A stretch of 64,000 nt of DNA from Nocardioides sp. (GCF_004803405.1 NZ_SSXI01000229.1:1-64000), one strand, 5' to 3'; numbered from the stretch's first letter, positions 51,964 to 60,327 are shown. Notes: generated from the letters alone by a model not told the origin. A program made the numbers and translations.

Positions 51964-52958
51964 GCCTCGAGGTCGCGGTCGCGGCCGCGCTGTTCGTCGG
52001 CGTTGTCGCGTACGCCGTGCTCGGGGGCGCCGACTTCGGATCCGGGTTCTACGACCTGACCGCAGGCGGGAGCCGCCGCGGTGCGGAGCTGCGGACGCTG
52101 GTCGACCACAGCATCGGGCCGGTCTGGGAGGCCAACCACGTGTGGCTGATCTACGTCCTGGTCATGTGGTGGACCGGCTTCCCGACGTCGTTCGCCGCGG
52201 CGATGACGACGCTGATCCTCCCGCTGCTGCTGGCGCTCCTGGGCATCGTGCTGCGCGGCGCGAGCTTCGCCTTCCGCAAGTACGCCGCGACGCTCGGACA
52301 GGCGCGGCTGTTCGGAGCGGTGTTCGCGCTGTCGTCGGTGCTGACGCCGTTCTTCCTCGGCACCGTCGCCGGCGGCCTCGCGTCCGGCCGGGTGCCGGCC
52401 GACGGACACGGTGACCTCTGGTCGTCGTGGATCAACCCGACGTCGCTCTTCGGCGGGGTGATCGCGGTCGGCACCTGTGCCTTCCTCGCCGGCACCTTCC
52501 TGGCGGCGGACGCCGCCCGCAGCGCCAGCACCCGGCTGGCGGAGCAGCTGCGGGGCAGGACGCTGGCCGTCGGCGCCCTGACGGGTGCGGCGGTCTTCGC
52601 CGCGCTGGTGCCGATCCAGCGGGACGCACCGACGCTGGCCGACGGCCTCGAGGGACGCGCCGCGCCGCTCGTCGTGGTGTCGGCGCTGGCCGGCGTGGCG
52701 ACCCTCGTGCTCCTGTGGCGGCGCCGGTTCGCACCGGCTCGCCTCACGGCGGTGGTCGCCGTCGCAGCCGTGGTGTCCGGCTGGGGCGTCGGCCAGTACC
52801 CGTGGCTGCTGGTGGACGAGGTGACGATCGAGGACGCGGCCGGAGCGCCTGCCACCCTCCAGGGATTGCTGGTCGCGGTCGCTCTGGCGGCGGCCCTGGT
52901 CGGCCCGTCGCTCTACTACCTGTTCCGGCTCACCCAGTCGGAGGAGTGGACGCACTGA
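51960..52958 (+). CDS. cydB: Cytochrome bd quinol oxidase subunit II
   Basis: A 332-residue membrane protein. It starts SLEVAVAAALFVGVVAYAVLGGADFGSGFYDL, followed by HSIGPVWEANHVWLIYVLVMWWTGFPTSFA, ALLGIVLRGASFAFRKYA and later helices ending LLVAVALAAALVGPSLYYLFRL. The GxxDFGxG and WEANHVWLI motifs identify CydB. ATG 51960 overlaps the cydA stop by 4 bases. The next gene is on the other strand, so the usual assembly ABC transporter genes cydDC are not downstream here and must lie elsewhere if present. Confidence 0.95.
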   Translation: MSLEVAVAAALFVGVVAYAVLGGADFGSGFYDLTAGGSRRGAELRTLVDHSIGPVWEANHVWLIYVLVMWWTGFPTSFAAAMTTLILPLLLALLGIVLRGASFAFRKYAATLGQARLFGAVFALSSVLTPFFLGTVAGGLASGRVPADGHGDLWSSWINPTSLFGGVIAVGTCAFLAGTFLAADAARSASTRLAEQLRGRTLAVGALTGAAVFAALVPIQRDAPTLADGLEGRAAPLVVVSALAGVATLVLLWRRRFAPARLTAVVAVAAVVSGWGVGQYPWLLVDEVTIEDAAGAPATLQGLLVAVALAAALVGPSLYYLFRLTQSEEWTH

Positions 52959-52960
52959 CC

Positions 52961-52977
52961 GGCCGGACGACCCGGCC
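52961..52977. terminator. Short GC hairpin between cydB and the ATPase gene
   Basis: GGCCGG (52961-52966) pairs with CCGGCC (52972-52977) around ACGAC, just after the cydB stop. Six pairs and no T tract make it a weak terminator candidate between convergent genes. Confidence 0.35.
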
Positions 52978-52986
52978 TGTCTGGGC

Positions 52987-54144
52987 TCAGTCGGTCATGT
53001 CCCGGACGAACTGCCCGAAGCCAGGGATGCTGAAGGTCAGGTAGCCGCGCTGGGGCGCCTCGACCAGGCCCTTGTCGAGCAGGTTGCGGCGGTCCACGCT
53101 CAGCGCGCGTGTCGACACGCCGAGGGCGTCGGCGATCTCGGACCGCTTGACCACGTCGTTGCCGCTGGTGGCCATCGCCTGCAGGAAGGAGCGCTCGGCG
53201 GCGGTGGCGTTCTCCCAGCGGGCCCGGAAGAGGGCGTTGACGCCCGACTCCACGTCGGGGGTGCCGCGACGGACGTCGGCGGCGTCGAGAAGGGCGCCCT
53301 TCGCGGGCTGGGCGGCGAACCAGGTGGCCTCGCCGACCAGGTGGAGGAAGTGCGGGTAGCCGCGCGCGGCGCCCACGGCGAGGTCGAGTGCGGCCGCGCT
53401 CCATCGCACGCCGAGCTCGGCCGCCGGCTTGACCAGCAGCTCCCGCGAGGTCGCCTCGTCGAGCACGGTCAGCGACCGCTCCGTCGTGCGCTCGCCGAAC
53501 GTGGCGGCGTGGGTCAGGTGGCTGACGGCCGATGGCAGCCCGGCGCCGATGATGGCCAGCGGGAAACGCTCGCGCTGGCCGGTCATGTTCTGCGCGGCGT
53601 TGAGGAGCACGGCCGCGTCCGGAAGGTGGGCGGCGTGGATCTCGTCGATCAGGACGAGCAGGCCGACACCACCGAACTCGCGGGCCAGGGTCGAGGTGGT
53701 GAGGAAGAAGTCCTCGAGCGGCCCGACGAGCGCGGCCGGCACGGCCGGTCGCCGTCCGGGCGACACCTTCGCCGACAGCTTCGCCACGCCGACGCCGACC
53801 TCCACGCCGAGCTCGTCGATCCGGGCGCCCCGCGGCTCGTCCAGCGCGCCGACCCCGACCAGCTCGCGTCGTACCGAGTGCAGGACGTCGCCGAGGAACG
53901 GCTGGTCCTTCACGCACGACGACCACGCCGTCACGAAGCCCCCGGCGGCCGCATCGGCCTGCACCGCGCGCAGCAGCGAGGTCTTCCCGACGCCGCGCGG
54001 CCCGGCGAGCACGGTCAACGGGCCCATCATCTCGCCGTAGGCGATCACCCGGGCGAGCCGATCGCGGAGACGCTCCATCTCGGTCTCGCGGCCGACGAAG
54101 ACGCGCGGCGGCGCCTCGCCCGGCGTGTAGGGATTCGGCAGCAT
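52987..54144 (-). CDS. AAA ATPase with C-terminal winged-helix domain
   Basis: A 385-residue protein if started at ATG 54144 behind AAGGGG; GTG 54168 is an alternative. The ATPase core has FVGRETEMERLRDRLARV, Walker A TVLAGPRGVGKTSLL, Walker B GLLVLIDEIHAA, and a sensor-like PLAIIGAGLPSA. Residues about 330-385 form a winged helix (SFLQAMATSGNDVVKRSEIADALGVSTRALSVDRRNLLDKGLVEAPQRGYLTFSIPGF). This is the layout of Orc1/Cdc6- or STAND-like P-loop ATPases of unknown function. No partner nuclease or toxin is adjacent. An AT-rich inverted repeat ahead of its start suggests control by its own winged helix or another regulator. Confidence 0.8.
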   Translation of the reverse strand: MLPNPYTPGEAPPRVFVGRETEMERLRDRLARVIAYGEMMGPLTVLAGPRGVGKTSLLRAVQADAAAGGFVTAWSSCVKDQPFLGDVLHSVRRELVGVGALDEPRGARIDELGVEVGVGVAKLSAKVSPGRRPAVPAALVGPLEDFFLTTSTLAREFGGVGLLVLIDEIHAAHLPDAAVLLNAAQNMTGQRERFPLAIIGAGLPSAVSHLTHAATFGERTTERSLTVLDEATSRELLVKPAAELGVRWSAAALDLAVGAARGYPHFLHLVGEATWFAAQPAKGALLDAADVRRGTPDVESGVNALFRARWENATAAERSFLQAMATSGNDVVKRSEIADALGVSTRALSVDRRNLLDKGLVEAPQRGYLTFSIPGFGQFVRDMTD

Positions 54145-54170
54145 GGGGGACCCCTTGATCGATGACACTT

Positions 54171-54196
54171 CTTTATACTTAGCAAGGAGTATAAAG
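54171..54196. promoter_or_regulatory. AT-rich 9-bp-arm inverted repeat in the divergent ATPase/SDR promoter region
   Basis: CTTTATACT (54171-54179) and AGTATAAAG (54188-54196) are exact complements around 8 bases. It lies 26 bases upstream of ATG 54144 on the minus strand and 43 bases ahead of the plus-strand SDR start. Each arm holds a TATA-like string that could serve as a -10 element, so a protein bound here could block both promoters. Confidence 0.65.
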
Positions 54197-54226
54197 ATCG
54201 GTCAGACACTACGGGCGTCGTATCTG

Positions 54227-54232
54227 TACGGT
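54227..54232 (+). promoter_or_regulatory. Leaderless -10 box for the SDR gene
   Basis: TACGGT, 7 bases before ATG 54240. Confidence 0.4.
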
Positions 54233-54239
54233 CCCGAGC

Positions 54240-54977
54240 ATGAGCAACGGTCTGGTCGTGATCACCGGCGGGAGCAGGGGCATCGGAGCGGCCACGGCGC
54301 GTCGAGCGGCGGCTGGGGGATGGGACGTGCTGCTGACCTACCGGACGAACGCGGCCGAGGCCGCGCGGGTAGCGGCCGAGTGTCGCGAGGCCGGGCGATG
54401 GGCGGAGGCCAGGCCGCTCGACGTCGCGGTCGAGGCTGAGGTCGTGCGGCTCTTCGGCTCGCTCCCCGCCGAGGCCGGTGCGTTGCGCGGACTCGTCAAC
54501 AACGCGGGCGTGGTCGCCCCGGCGGCCACGGTCGCGGAGATGGATGCCCGCCGGATCCGACGCCTGCTGGACGTCAACGTGCTGGGCGCGTTCCTCTGCG
54601 CGCGGGAGGCGGTGCGGCTGATGTCGACGGCGGGCGGCGGCGGGGGCGGTGCGATCGTGAACGTCTCATCCCGCGCGGCGGTGCTGGGCTCGGCTGGGGA
54701 GTACGTCGACTACGCGGCCTCGAAGGCAGCGGTGGATGCGCTCACCCTGGGTCTCGCCCGCGAGGTCGCGGGGGAGGGGATCCGCGTCAACGCGGTGCGA
54801 CCGGGCCTGATCGACACCGAGATCCACGAGCCTGGCCGGCTCGACCGGCTAGCTCCGACGACGCCGATGGGGCGTTCGGGAACGGCTGACGAGGTCGCCG
54901 AGGCGGTGTGCTGGCTGCTGTCCGAGGCGGCGTCGTACACCACCGGCTCGTTCCTGGACGTGAGCGGCGGGCGCTGA
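54240..54977 (+). CDS. Short-chain dehydrogenase/reductase (FabG-like)
   Basis: A 245-residue classical SDR. It shows VVITGGSRGIGAATAR, VNNAGVVAPAATV, the catalytic serine and tyrosine-lysine pair in VNVSSRAAVLGSAGEYVDYAASKAAVD, NAVRPGLIDTEIHE and the closing YTTGSFLDVSGGR. This is the FabG-like shape of 245-250 residues with NADP preference (arginine after the second strand, TYRTNA). Substrate unknown. A six-glycine run (GGGGGG near residue 137) in a surface loop is unusual. It faces the AAA ATPase gene across a shared 95-base promoter region. Confidence 0.9.
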   Translation: MSNGLVVITGGSRGIGAATARRAAAGGWDVLLTYRTNAAEAARVAAECREAGRWAEARPLDVAVEAEVVRLFGSLPAEAGALRGLVNNAGVVAPAATVAEMDARRIRRLLDVNVLGAFLCAREAVRLMSTAGGGGGGAIVNVSSRAAVLGSAGEYVDYAASKAAVDALTLGLAREVAGEGIRVNAVRPGLIDTEIHEPGRLDRLAPTTPMGRSGTADEVAEAVCWLLSEAASYTTGSFLDVSGGR

Positions 54978-55023
54978 AGGGCGGGCCGGTCGCGCGCTGC
55001 CGCGACAGGGGATACCGTGGCGC

Positions 55024-55038
55024 GCAACCAAACGTTGC
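55024..55038. promoter_or_regulatory. Inverted repeat, probable ArsR operator
   Basis: GCAAC-CAAAC-GTTGC, perfect 5-base arms, ending just before the AGGAGG ribosome binding site of the SRPBCC gene. Its place at the head of an SRPBCC-arsR pair suggests autoregulation by the ArsR protein. Confidence 0.5.
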
Positions 55039-55049
55039 AGGAGGTTGGC

Positions 55050-55511
55050 ATGGAGTTCGGGGCCATCGAGCGGGAGATCTACGTCGACGCGGCGCCGGAG
55101 GTCGTCTTCGAGGTGGTGAGCAGGCCCGAGCACGTCCGGGAGTGGTGGCCGGATGACGCGCGGTACGACCTGACGCCCGGGTCGCCGGGGGAGATCGTCT
55201 TCGGTGACCCCGACGCCGACGGCGTCGCCGTCGCCTTCACCGTGGTCGCCGCGCGCCCACCCCGGCTGTTCTCGTTCCGCTGGACCCATCCGGTGGGCGC
55301 GACCGCAGCCGCGGGGAACTCCCTCCTGGTGACCTTCGACCTGATCCCGTCCGGTGACGGGACCCTGCTCAAGATGACCGAGACCGGGTTCCGCGAGATG
55401 GGCTGGGAGGTCGCGGTCCTCGAGCAGCAGTACCGCGAGCACTCCGTCGGCTGGGACCACTACCTGCCGCGGATCGCGCCCTACCTCGCCTCACTGGAGG
55501 TCCCGCGGTGA
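55050..55511 (+). CDS. SRPBCC (AHSA1-like) protein
   Basis: A 153-residue START-like fold protein. ATG 55050 follows AGGAGG by 5 bases. Key pieces: IEREIYVDAAPEVVFEVVSRPEHVREWWPDDARYDL at the start, EIVFGDPDADGVAVAFTVVAARPPRLFSFRW, and LLVTFDLIPSGDGTLLKMTETGF, ending with YREHSVGWDHYLPRIAPYL. AHSA1-type proteins hold hydrophobic ligands in a cavity; the ligand is unknown. The gene overlaps the ArsR regulator by 4 bases, a common genomic pair. Compare the fused version at 62770-63573. Confidence 0.88.
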   Translation: MEFGAIEREIYVDAAPEVVFEVVSRPEHVREWWPDDARYDLTPGSPGEIVFGDPDADGVAVAFTVVAARPPRLFSFRWTHPVGATAAAGNSLLVTFDLIPSGDGTLLKMTETGFREMGWEVAVLEQQYREHSVGWDHYLPRIAPYLASLEVPR

Positions 55512-55852
55512 GCGCCTCGCTGGTGGAGGACGTCGACGACGAGCTCTGGTCCGCAATCGGGGAGCCGACCCGGAGGCGGCTGCTCGACCTGCTGCTCGAC
55601 TCGGGGCCGGCCACGGCCACCTCCCTCAGCGAGCAGCTGCCGGTGACGCGCCAGGCGGTCGCCAAGCACCTCGCCGTCCTCGATCGGGTCGGCCTGGTCA
55701 CGGCGACGCCGTCGGGCCGCGAGCGGCACTACCGCGTCGACCGGGCCCAGCTCGAGCGCGCCGCGGCGCAGCTCAACTCCGTCGGTAACACCTGGGACGC
55801 GCGACTGCGCCGGATCAAGCGGATCGCGGAGGCCATCGACAAGGTCAAGTGA
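55508..55852 (+). CDS. ArsR-family transcriptional regulator
   Basis: A 114-residue winged-helix repressor. The DNA-binding part is DELWSAIGEPTRRRLLDLLLDSGPATATSLSEQLPVTRQAVAKHLAVLDRVGLVTATPSGRERHYRVD. The cysteine-containing metal motif ELCVC of ArsR/SmtB sensors is absent, so it does not sense metals in the usual way. The C-terminal helix (ARLRRIKRIAEAIDKVK) fits dimerisation. GTG 55508 overlaps the SRPBCC gene by 4 bases. It probably represses its own operon through the repeat at 55024-55038. Confidence 0.9.
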   Translation: MSASLVEDVDDELWSAIGEPTRRRLLDLLLDSGPATATSLSEQLPVTRQAVAKHLAVLDRVGLVTATPSGRERHYRVDRAQLERAAAQLNSVGNTWDARLRRIKRIAEAIDKVK

Positions 55853-55862
55853 CGCCGTCGGC

Positions 55863-56846
55863 TCAGCCCAGGACGGAGATGATCACCTTCGCCCGGGCGT
55901 GCTCCTGCTCGAGATAGCTGATCGCCGCCGGCGTGTCGACCAACGGGAAGGTGCGGTCGATCGCGGGGGAGAGGTAGCCGGATTCGACCAGGTCGCGAAG
56001 CGCCGCCAGGTGGGACGCACTGGGCGCAGTCTCGAGCACCACGACCCGGTCGTGGATGAACGGCGCCACCAGCTTCGCCTTGACGATCAGCGCCATCGGC
56101 CCGGCCAGGCTGCCGCCCTGGAACACCCCGCCTCCGGAGAGCACCACGACGCCCCCGGGCGCCAGCACCCGGCGGAGCGATCGCAGGGAGTGGTTGCCGA
56201 CCAGGTCCAGCACCACGTCGTACGACGCACCGGTGCGGGTGGCATCCGTGCGGGTGTAGTCGATGACCTCGTCGGCGCCCAGGGCGGTGACCAGCTCGGC
56301 GTTGCGCGCGCTGCAGACCCCGGTGACGTGGGCGCCCAGCGCCTTCGCGATCTGTACCGCGAACGTGCCGACGCCGCCTGACGCGCCGTTCACCAGCACC
56401 CGCTGGCCAGGGGCGGTCTCGGCGGCGTCGCGCAGGCCCATGAGGGCGGTGGTCGCGGCCAGGGGCAAGGCGGCCGCCTGCTCGAACGTCAGCCCGGCCG
56501 GCATCCGGTCGACGCACCCTCGGCGGGCGACGGCGTACTCGGCGAACGCACCCTCGGACTCTCCCAGATCGCCGTACACCCGGTCGCCCACCGCGAGGTC
56601 GCCGATCTCTGTGCCGACGGCCTCCACGATGCCGGCGACATCGCGGCCGCGCGCCTGACCGCGGGGGCGGCTCATGGCGACGCGCGCGAGCCGCGGGTCG
56701 CCGCGCATCACGTGCCAGTCGTAGGCGTTGACCGAGGCGGCGTGCACCCGGATCAGCACCTGGTCGGCCGCAGGCTCGGGCGTCCGGAGGTCCTCGAGGC
56801 GGAGTTGCTCCGGCCCGCCGTAGCAGTGCTGCACGATTGCCTTCAT
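55863..56846 (-). CDS. Zinc-independent quinone oxidoreductase-like MDR protein
   Basis: A 327-residue medium-chain dehydrogenase. It starts MKAIVQHCYGGPEQLRLEDL and has the GroES-like domain (SVNAYDWHVMRGDP, GRDVAGIVEAVG), the Rossmann motif VLVNGASGGVGTFAVQIAKALGAHVTGVCSARN, and LVAPGG-like LAPGGVVVLSGGGVF. The zinc ligands of alcohol dehydrogenases are missing, as in the QOR/NADPH-dependent alkenal reductase group. It would reduce quinones or enals with NADPH. The start is at 56846; longer in-frame extensions lack protein-like composition. Stop is 10 bases from the convergent arsR stop. Confidence 0.9.
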   Translation of the reverse strand: MKAIVQHCYGGPEQLRLEDLRTPEPAADQVLIRVHAASVNAYDWHVMRGDPRLARVAMSRPRGQARGRDVAGIVEAVGTEIGDLAVGDRVYGDLGESEGAFAEYAVARRGCVDRMPAGLTFEQAAALPLAATTALMGLRDAAETAPGQRVLVNGASGGVGTFAVQIAKALGAHVTGVCSARNAELVTALGADEVIDYTRTDATRTGASYDVVLDLVGNHSLRSLRRVLAPGGVVVLSGGGVFQGGSLAGPMALIVKAKLVAPFIHDRVVVLETAPSASHLAALRDLVESGYLSPAIDRTFPLVDTPAAISYLEQEHARAKVIISVLG

Positions 56847-56934
56847 GCGCAGTGACGCTAGGTGTGGGCGCGCACCGGGCGCATCGGGGAAAGCCCTGAG
56901 GGTTCCCCCGGGCGTGCACGGCTGCGGCAGCCGG

Positions 56935-57456
56935 TCAGCCGGGGTCAGCACGCCAGGTCTGCCGGGGCGCGTAGCCCGACCGGCGGAGCCAGTGCTCGGT
57001 GTAGAGGATCCTCGTCGGGGTGACGATGGTGATCGGATCGGTCGGCGGGGCGTCGAGGGGGCGTCCCCGCTCGACATGGTCCGACTGCCACCGGAACGCC
57101 TCCCAGTAGCGGTCGGCCACGGGGTCGTTCCGTTCGAGGGTCCGAGCCGTCCCGAACAGCTGGGCTCCACGGCTGCTCGCCTGGCCGACGAGCGGTGCGA
57201 AGACCGCTGCAGAGATGCGGGGGTCCCGCACCAGGTTGCGGGACTTCCTCGACTCGTTCCAGCTGCTGTAGAAGATCTCGAGACCGAGGCTGAAATACCG
57301 CACGGGCGTCGCGGAGGGCGAGCCGTCGGCGTTGATGGTGGCGACGACGGCCATGTTCTGCGTCGAGAGCAGGTTCAGGATCCGGTCCTCTAGCTCCTCG
57401 CGCGGCAGCTGTCGATCCGGAGCGGGGCCGACGAGCCATGGGTTGGTGAGCGGCAC
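56935..57456 (-). CDS. Pyridoxamine 5'-phosphate oxidase-fold protein
   Basis: A 173-residue split-barrel flavoprotein. GTG 57456 is chosen for the CAGGAGA site upstream. The fold is seen in ILNLLSTQNMAVVATINADGSPSATPVRYFSLGLEIFYSSWNESRKSRNLVRDPRISAAVFAPL and TARTLERNDPVADRYWEAFRW. ATxxxDGSPxxxPVxY and SRKxRNLxxDPR match FMN- or F420-binding PNPOx-like proteins. In actinobacteria many are F420-dependent reductases or haem-degrading proteins; the substrate is not predictable. It belongs to a run of small minus-strand genes. Confidence 0.82.
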   Translation of the reverse strand: MPLTNPWLVGPAPDRQLPREELEDRILNLLSTQNMAVVATINADGSPSATPVRYFSLGLEIFYSSWNESRKSRNLVRDPRISAAVFAPLVGQASSRGAQLFGTARTLERNDPVADRYWEAFRWQSDHVERGRPLDAPPTDPITIVTPTRILYTEHWLRRSGYAPRQTWRADPG

Positions 57457-57589
57457 CGGGATCTCCTGTCGACGATCTGGGCGAACTGCCCGTCTGCGCA
57501 CGAGCGATGATCCACCGTCGCCGGTTCGTGGACAAACGGCCGTAGCGCTTGCCGTCGGGCCGAGGACGGTCCGTGTGCGTCTGCAGGCG

Positions 57590-58213
57590 TCAGGCGCGCT
57601 CGACCGGCTGGCGCAGAATCGTTCGCAGCTTCGAAGGCTCGACCTTCCGGGCGTCACTGAGATAGATCTCGTGGTGCCTGCCGGTCATCCGCAGTCCGGA
57701 CGTGGGGATGAAGTCGTCGTGGAGGTCGGCGAGCACCTCGGCCTCGTCGTCGTAGGACCCGATGTGAAGGGTTTGCACGCACTGCCCTTCTCGGAGCGTG
57801 TCCAACCGGATCCTCTCCAGGCCGGGCGCCCGCTTCTTCGAGGCCGCTGCCTTGGTGACCGCGTCGTCGAACATAGCGCTCGTGATCCAGTCCGGGACCA
57901 TGATCATCGCCGTCCAGCACCACTGGGACTTGTCCCGCGCTGAGGTGAATGCCGCCATGTCCGACGCCCACCACAGGGCCTCCAACGGCATCACGACGTA
58001 GTCCTTGCCGAAATCCTGCTTGCTCGCGAACTTGAGCTTGTAGGCGACGGGGTAGAGCGAGGAGATGGCATCGGCGTACTCCGTCGAGACGTTCGGATCG
58101 CCGCGGCCGTCGATCATCAGGTACTGCAGCGGAGGTACGTCGACGATCCGGAACTCGCGGTGGCGCGCGCGATACGAGTCGAGGGTCTTCTTGAAGTCCG
58201 TCTTCAATCTCAT
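57590..58213 (-). CDS. GyrI-like small-molecule-binding protein
   Basis: A 207-residue protein built on the GyrI-like (SHS2) fold without the DNA-binding domain of Rob/BmrR-type activators. MRLKTDFKKTLDSYRARHREFRIVDVPPLQYLMIDGRGDPN, YADAISSLYPVAYKLKFASK, KDYVVMPLEALWW, and REGQCVQTLHIGSYDDEAEVLADLHDDF match the family of about 205-residue stand-alone GyrI-like proteins. QTLHIGSYDDE carries the acidic residue used to bind cationic drugs in relatives. Some family members hydrolyse reactive cyclopropanes; whether this one does is unknown. Confidence 0.88.
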   Translation of the reverse strand: MRLKTDFKKTLDSYRARHREFRIVDVPPLQYLMIDGRGDPNVSTEYADAISSLYPVAYKLKFASKQDFGKDYVVMPLEALWWASDMAAFTSARDKSQWCWTAMIMVPDWITSAMFDDAVTKAAASKKRAPGLERIRLDTLREGQCVQTLHIGSYDDEAEVLADLHDDFIPTSGLRMTGRHHEIYLSDARKVEPSKLRTILRQPVERA

Positions 58214-58311
58214 CCGCCTGCTGGTCGTTCGATGGGCATCACTTCGTGGCTGTGGCTAGGGCCGTGAGGCCGCCCGCCATGCCGAGCATCGCCGAGCGCG
58301 CCACCGGTCGG

Positions 58312-59529
58312 CTACCCATCACGGCCGGGGACGGCATGCGCATGATCGTCACCGCGACTGCTGGGAACCGTGGCCACCCGCTGCGGGGCGGTGGCGCGGG
58401 CCACGAGGGCGCCCGCCAGTCCGGCGATCGCCGCCACCACGATCGCGCGGCGCACGCCGAGGCTGTCGGCCAGCAGCCCGACGAGCGGCGGCCCGCCGAG
58501 GAAGGCGGTGTAGCCGATCGAGCTCACCACCGCGACCCGTCCCGCCGAACGCCGTTCGTCGTCGGCGGCCGCGCTCATGCCGAGCGGGAAGCCGAGAGAC
58601 GCCCCGACGCCCCACAGCGCGGCTGCCGCCAGAGCGCCAGGAAGGCCGGGGGACCAGACCACGCCGGCGACGCCGAGAGCCACCAGCACGCCGGTGATGC
58701 GCAGCGTGGCGACCCGCCCGAGCCGCTCGACGACGGCCCCGCCGAAGATTCGGCCGAGGGTCATGGCGGTCACGAACACCGCGAACCCAGCCGCAGCCAG
58801 GGACTCCCCGGCGTCGTACCCGTCGACGAGCGCCAGCGCCACCCAGTCGTTGGCAATGCCCTCACACAGGGCGAAGGCGAGGACGACGAGGCCGATCATC
58901 AGGGTGCGCGGCTCTCGCCAGGCGGTGAGCACGCTGGGGGAGCGCTCGGCGTCGGGGTCCTCGATCTCGACCGGGGTGAAGGACCGGACGGCCACGGGCA
59001 CGGCAGCCAGCACCACCACGGCTGTGCCGACCAGCTGCGCCGGCAGGCCGATGTCGAAGTGCGCGCAGCCGGCCCCGAGGAGAGCGCCCATCACCGTGCC
59101 GGCGCTGAAGCCCGCGTGGAAGCGGGGCATGAGGGTGCGGTCCAGCTGCCGCTCGACGTCGGCGCCCTCGACATTCATTGCAACGTCCCAGGCGGACGTG
59201 CCCATCCCGTAGACGAGCATGCCGACCCCGACCACGGGGATGGCGGTGGCCGCGAGCCCGGCCGCCATCACACTAAGACCGCCCGCAGCCAGCAGGCACG
59301 TGAGCAGGATGGTGCGCGCCGGCCCGATGCGCGACACGACGGCGCCGGACAGGGGGAGCGCGACCACCGTGCCGGCGGACAGGCAGAGCAGCAGCAGGCC
59401 GACCTGGCCCGGGGTGAGGTCGAGGCCGTCCCTGATCGCCGGCACCCGCGACACCCACGAGGCGAACGCGAGGCCGTTCAGGACGAAGACGGTGGCGACG
59501 GCAACCTTGGCGCGCTCAGTGGTGGACAC
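58312..59529 (-). CDS. Major facilitator superfamily transporter (YbjJ-like)
   Basis: A 405-residue, 12-helix transporter. It begins STTERAKVAVATVFVLNGLAFASWVSRVPAIRDGLDLTPGQVGLLLL, the typical YbjJ/FucP-like start, with PALSGAVVSRIGPAR-like loop 2-3 (LPLSGAVVSRIGPART), WDVAMNVEGADVER after helix 4, and GRIFGGAVVERLGRVATLR between helices 8 and 9. It is probably a drug or sugar efflux pump; the substrate is unknown. GTG 59529 is supported by TAGCCT 7 bases ahead. Confidence 0.9.
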   Translation of the reverse strand: MSTTERAKVAVATVFVLNGLAFASWVSRVPAIRDGLDLTPGQVGLLLLCLSAGTVVALPLSGAVVSRIGPARTILLTCLLAAGGLSVMAAGLAATAIPVVGVGMLVYGMGTSAWDVAMNVEGADVERQLDRTLMPRFHAGFSAGTVMGALLGAGCAHFDIGLPAQLVGTAVVVLAAVPVAVRSFTPVEIEDPDAERSPSVLTAWREPRTLMIGLVVLAFALCEGIANDWVALALVDGYDAGESLAAAGFAVFVTAMTLGRIFGGAVVERLGRVATLRITGVLVALGVAGVVWSPGLPGALAAAALWGVGASLGFPLGMSAAADDERRSAGRVAVVSSIGYTAFLGGPPLVGLLADSLGVRRAIVVAAIAGLAGALVARATAPQRVATVPSSRGDDHAHAVPGRDG

Positions 59530-59536
59530 GTGCTAC

Positions 59537-59542
59537 AGGCTA
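59537..59542 (-). promoter_or_regulatory. Leaderless -10 box for the MFS transporter gene
   Basis: TAGCCT on the minus strand, 7 bases before GTG 59529. Confidence 0.5.
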
Positions 59543-59698
59543 CGGAGCGGCGCCGACACGCGACCACCGCATTTGAGCCCGTCGGATGACTCTTCCGGTT
59601 GTGTCCGACGCCGGCCGGGTGGTGAGCGAGCCTGCTCAGCCGATGCTCCCTCAACGCGGCAGAAAATCGCGCTGGCGGACGGTGCTCACCCGCCGCGC

Positions 59699-60286
59699 TT
59701 ACGCGCGGTCGGTGAACGCCCAGTCGACGCCATCCTCGCCCTGGTCGTCGAAGGCGGGGTCTCGTCGCAAGCCGATCTTTGTGGCGACCCTTTGACTGGC
59801 TAGGTTCGTGGGGCGAACGCGGGCGACCACGAGTTCGGCAGGGAGCGACTCCTGCGTCCAATGCAACAGGGCGGCGGCGGCTTCCGTGGCGTAGCCACGT
59901 CCCCAGGTCGAGGGATGAAAGCGGTACATGAGGTTGAGTACGCGGCCTCCGTGGATCGTCATCCACCGGACACCGCAGTTGCCAACCAGTCGACCAGTCT
60001 TCTCTTCGAAGACGCAACAGTTTCCGAACCCGTGTCGCTCCCAATGTCCCAGCCAGTGCCTCACCAGCGTCTCGACGTCCTCGAGCTCCGTCACCAGATC
60101 TGACGGGTTGTGCTGGACGACCGACGGATTCGACAGGATTCCGAGGATCGCTACGGCATCAGCCTCAGCCGGTTGCTGCAGCGACAACCGTTCGGTCAGT
60201 AGGCGAACGGGCTGCCGGGGCACCTCGGCAATGTACTCGTGACGCATCCACGCCAGCACTTCATGTACGTCCGCTTCTCGGGCCAT
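59699..60286 (-). CDS. GNAT-family N-acetyltransferase (RimJ/RimL-like)
   Basis: A 195-residue GNAT. After a 25-residue extension the fold begins VRLLTERLSLQQPAEADAVAILGIL. Motif A is MYRFHPSTWGRGYATEAAAALLHWT (acetyl-CoA loop W-G-R-G-Y-A-T), followed by VVARVRPTNLASQRVATKIGLRRD. This is the RimJ/RimL-type pattern; it may acetylate an N terminus, an amino acid or a drug. Lower GC and more rare codons than the core genes hint at transfer. It is followed by no same-strand gene for 170 bases. Confidence 0.88.
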   Translation of the reverse strand: MAREADVHEVLAWMRHEYIAEVPRQPVRLLTERLSLQQPAEADAVAILGILSNPSVVQHNPSDLVTELEDVETLVRHWLGHWERHGFGNCCVFEEKTGRLVGNCGVRWMTIHGGRVLNLMYRFHPSTWGRGYATEAAAALLHWTQESLPAELVVARVRPTNLASQRVATKIGLRRDPAFDDQGEDGVDWAFTDRA

Positions 60287-60327
60287 GAGAGCGCGGTGTG
60301 AGCGCTACGCAGGGGGCGACCAAGAGG

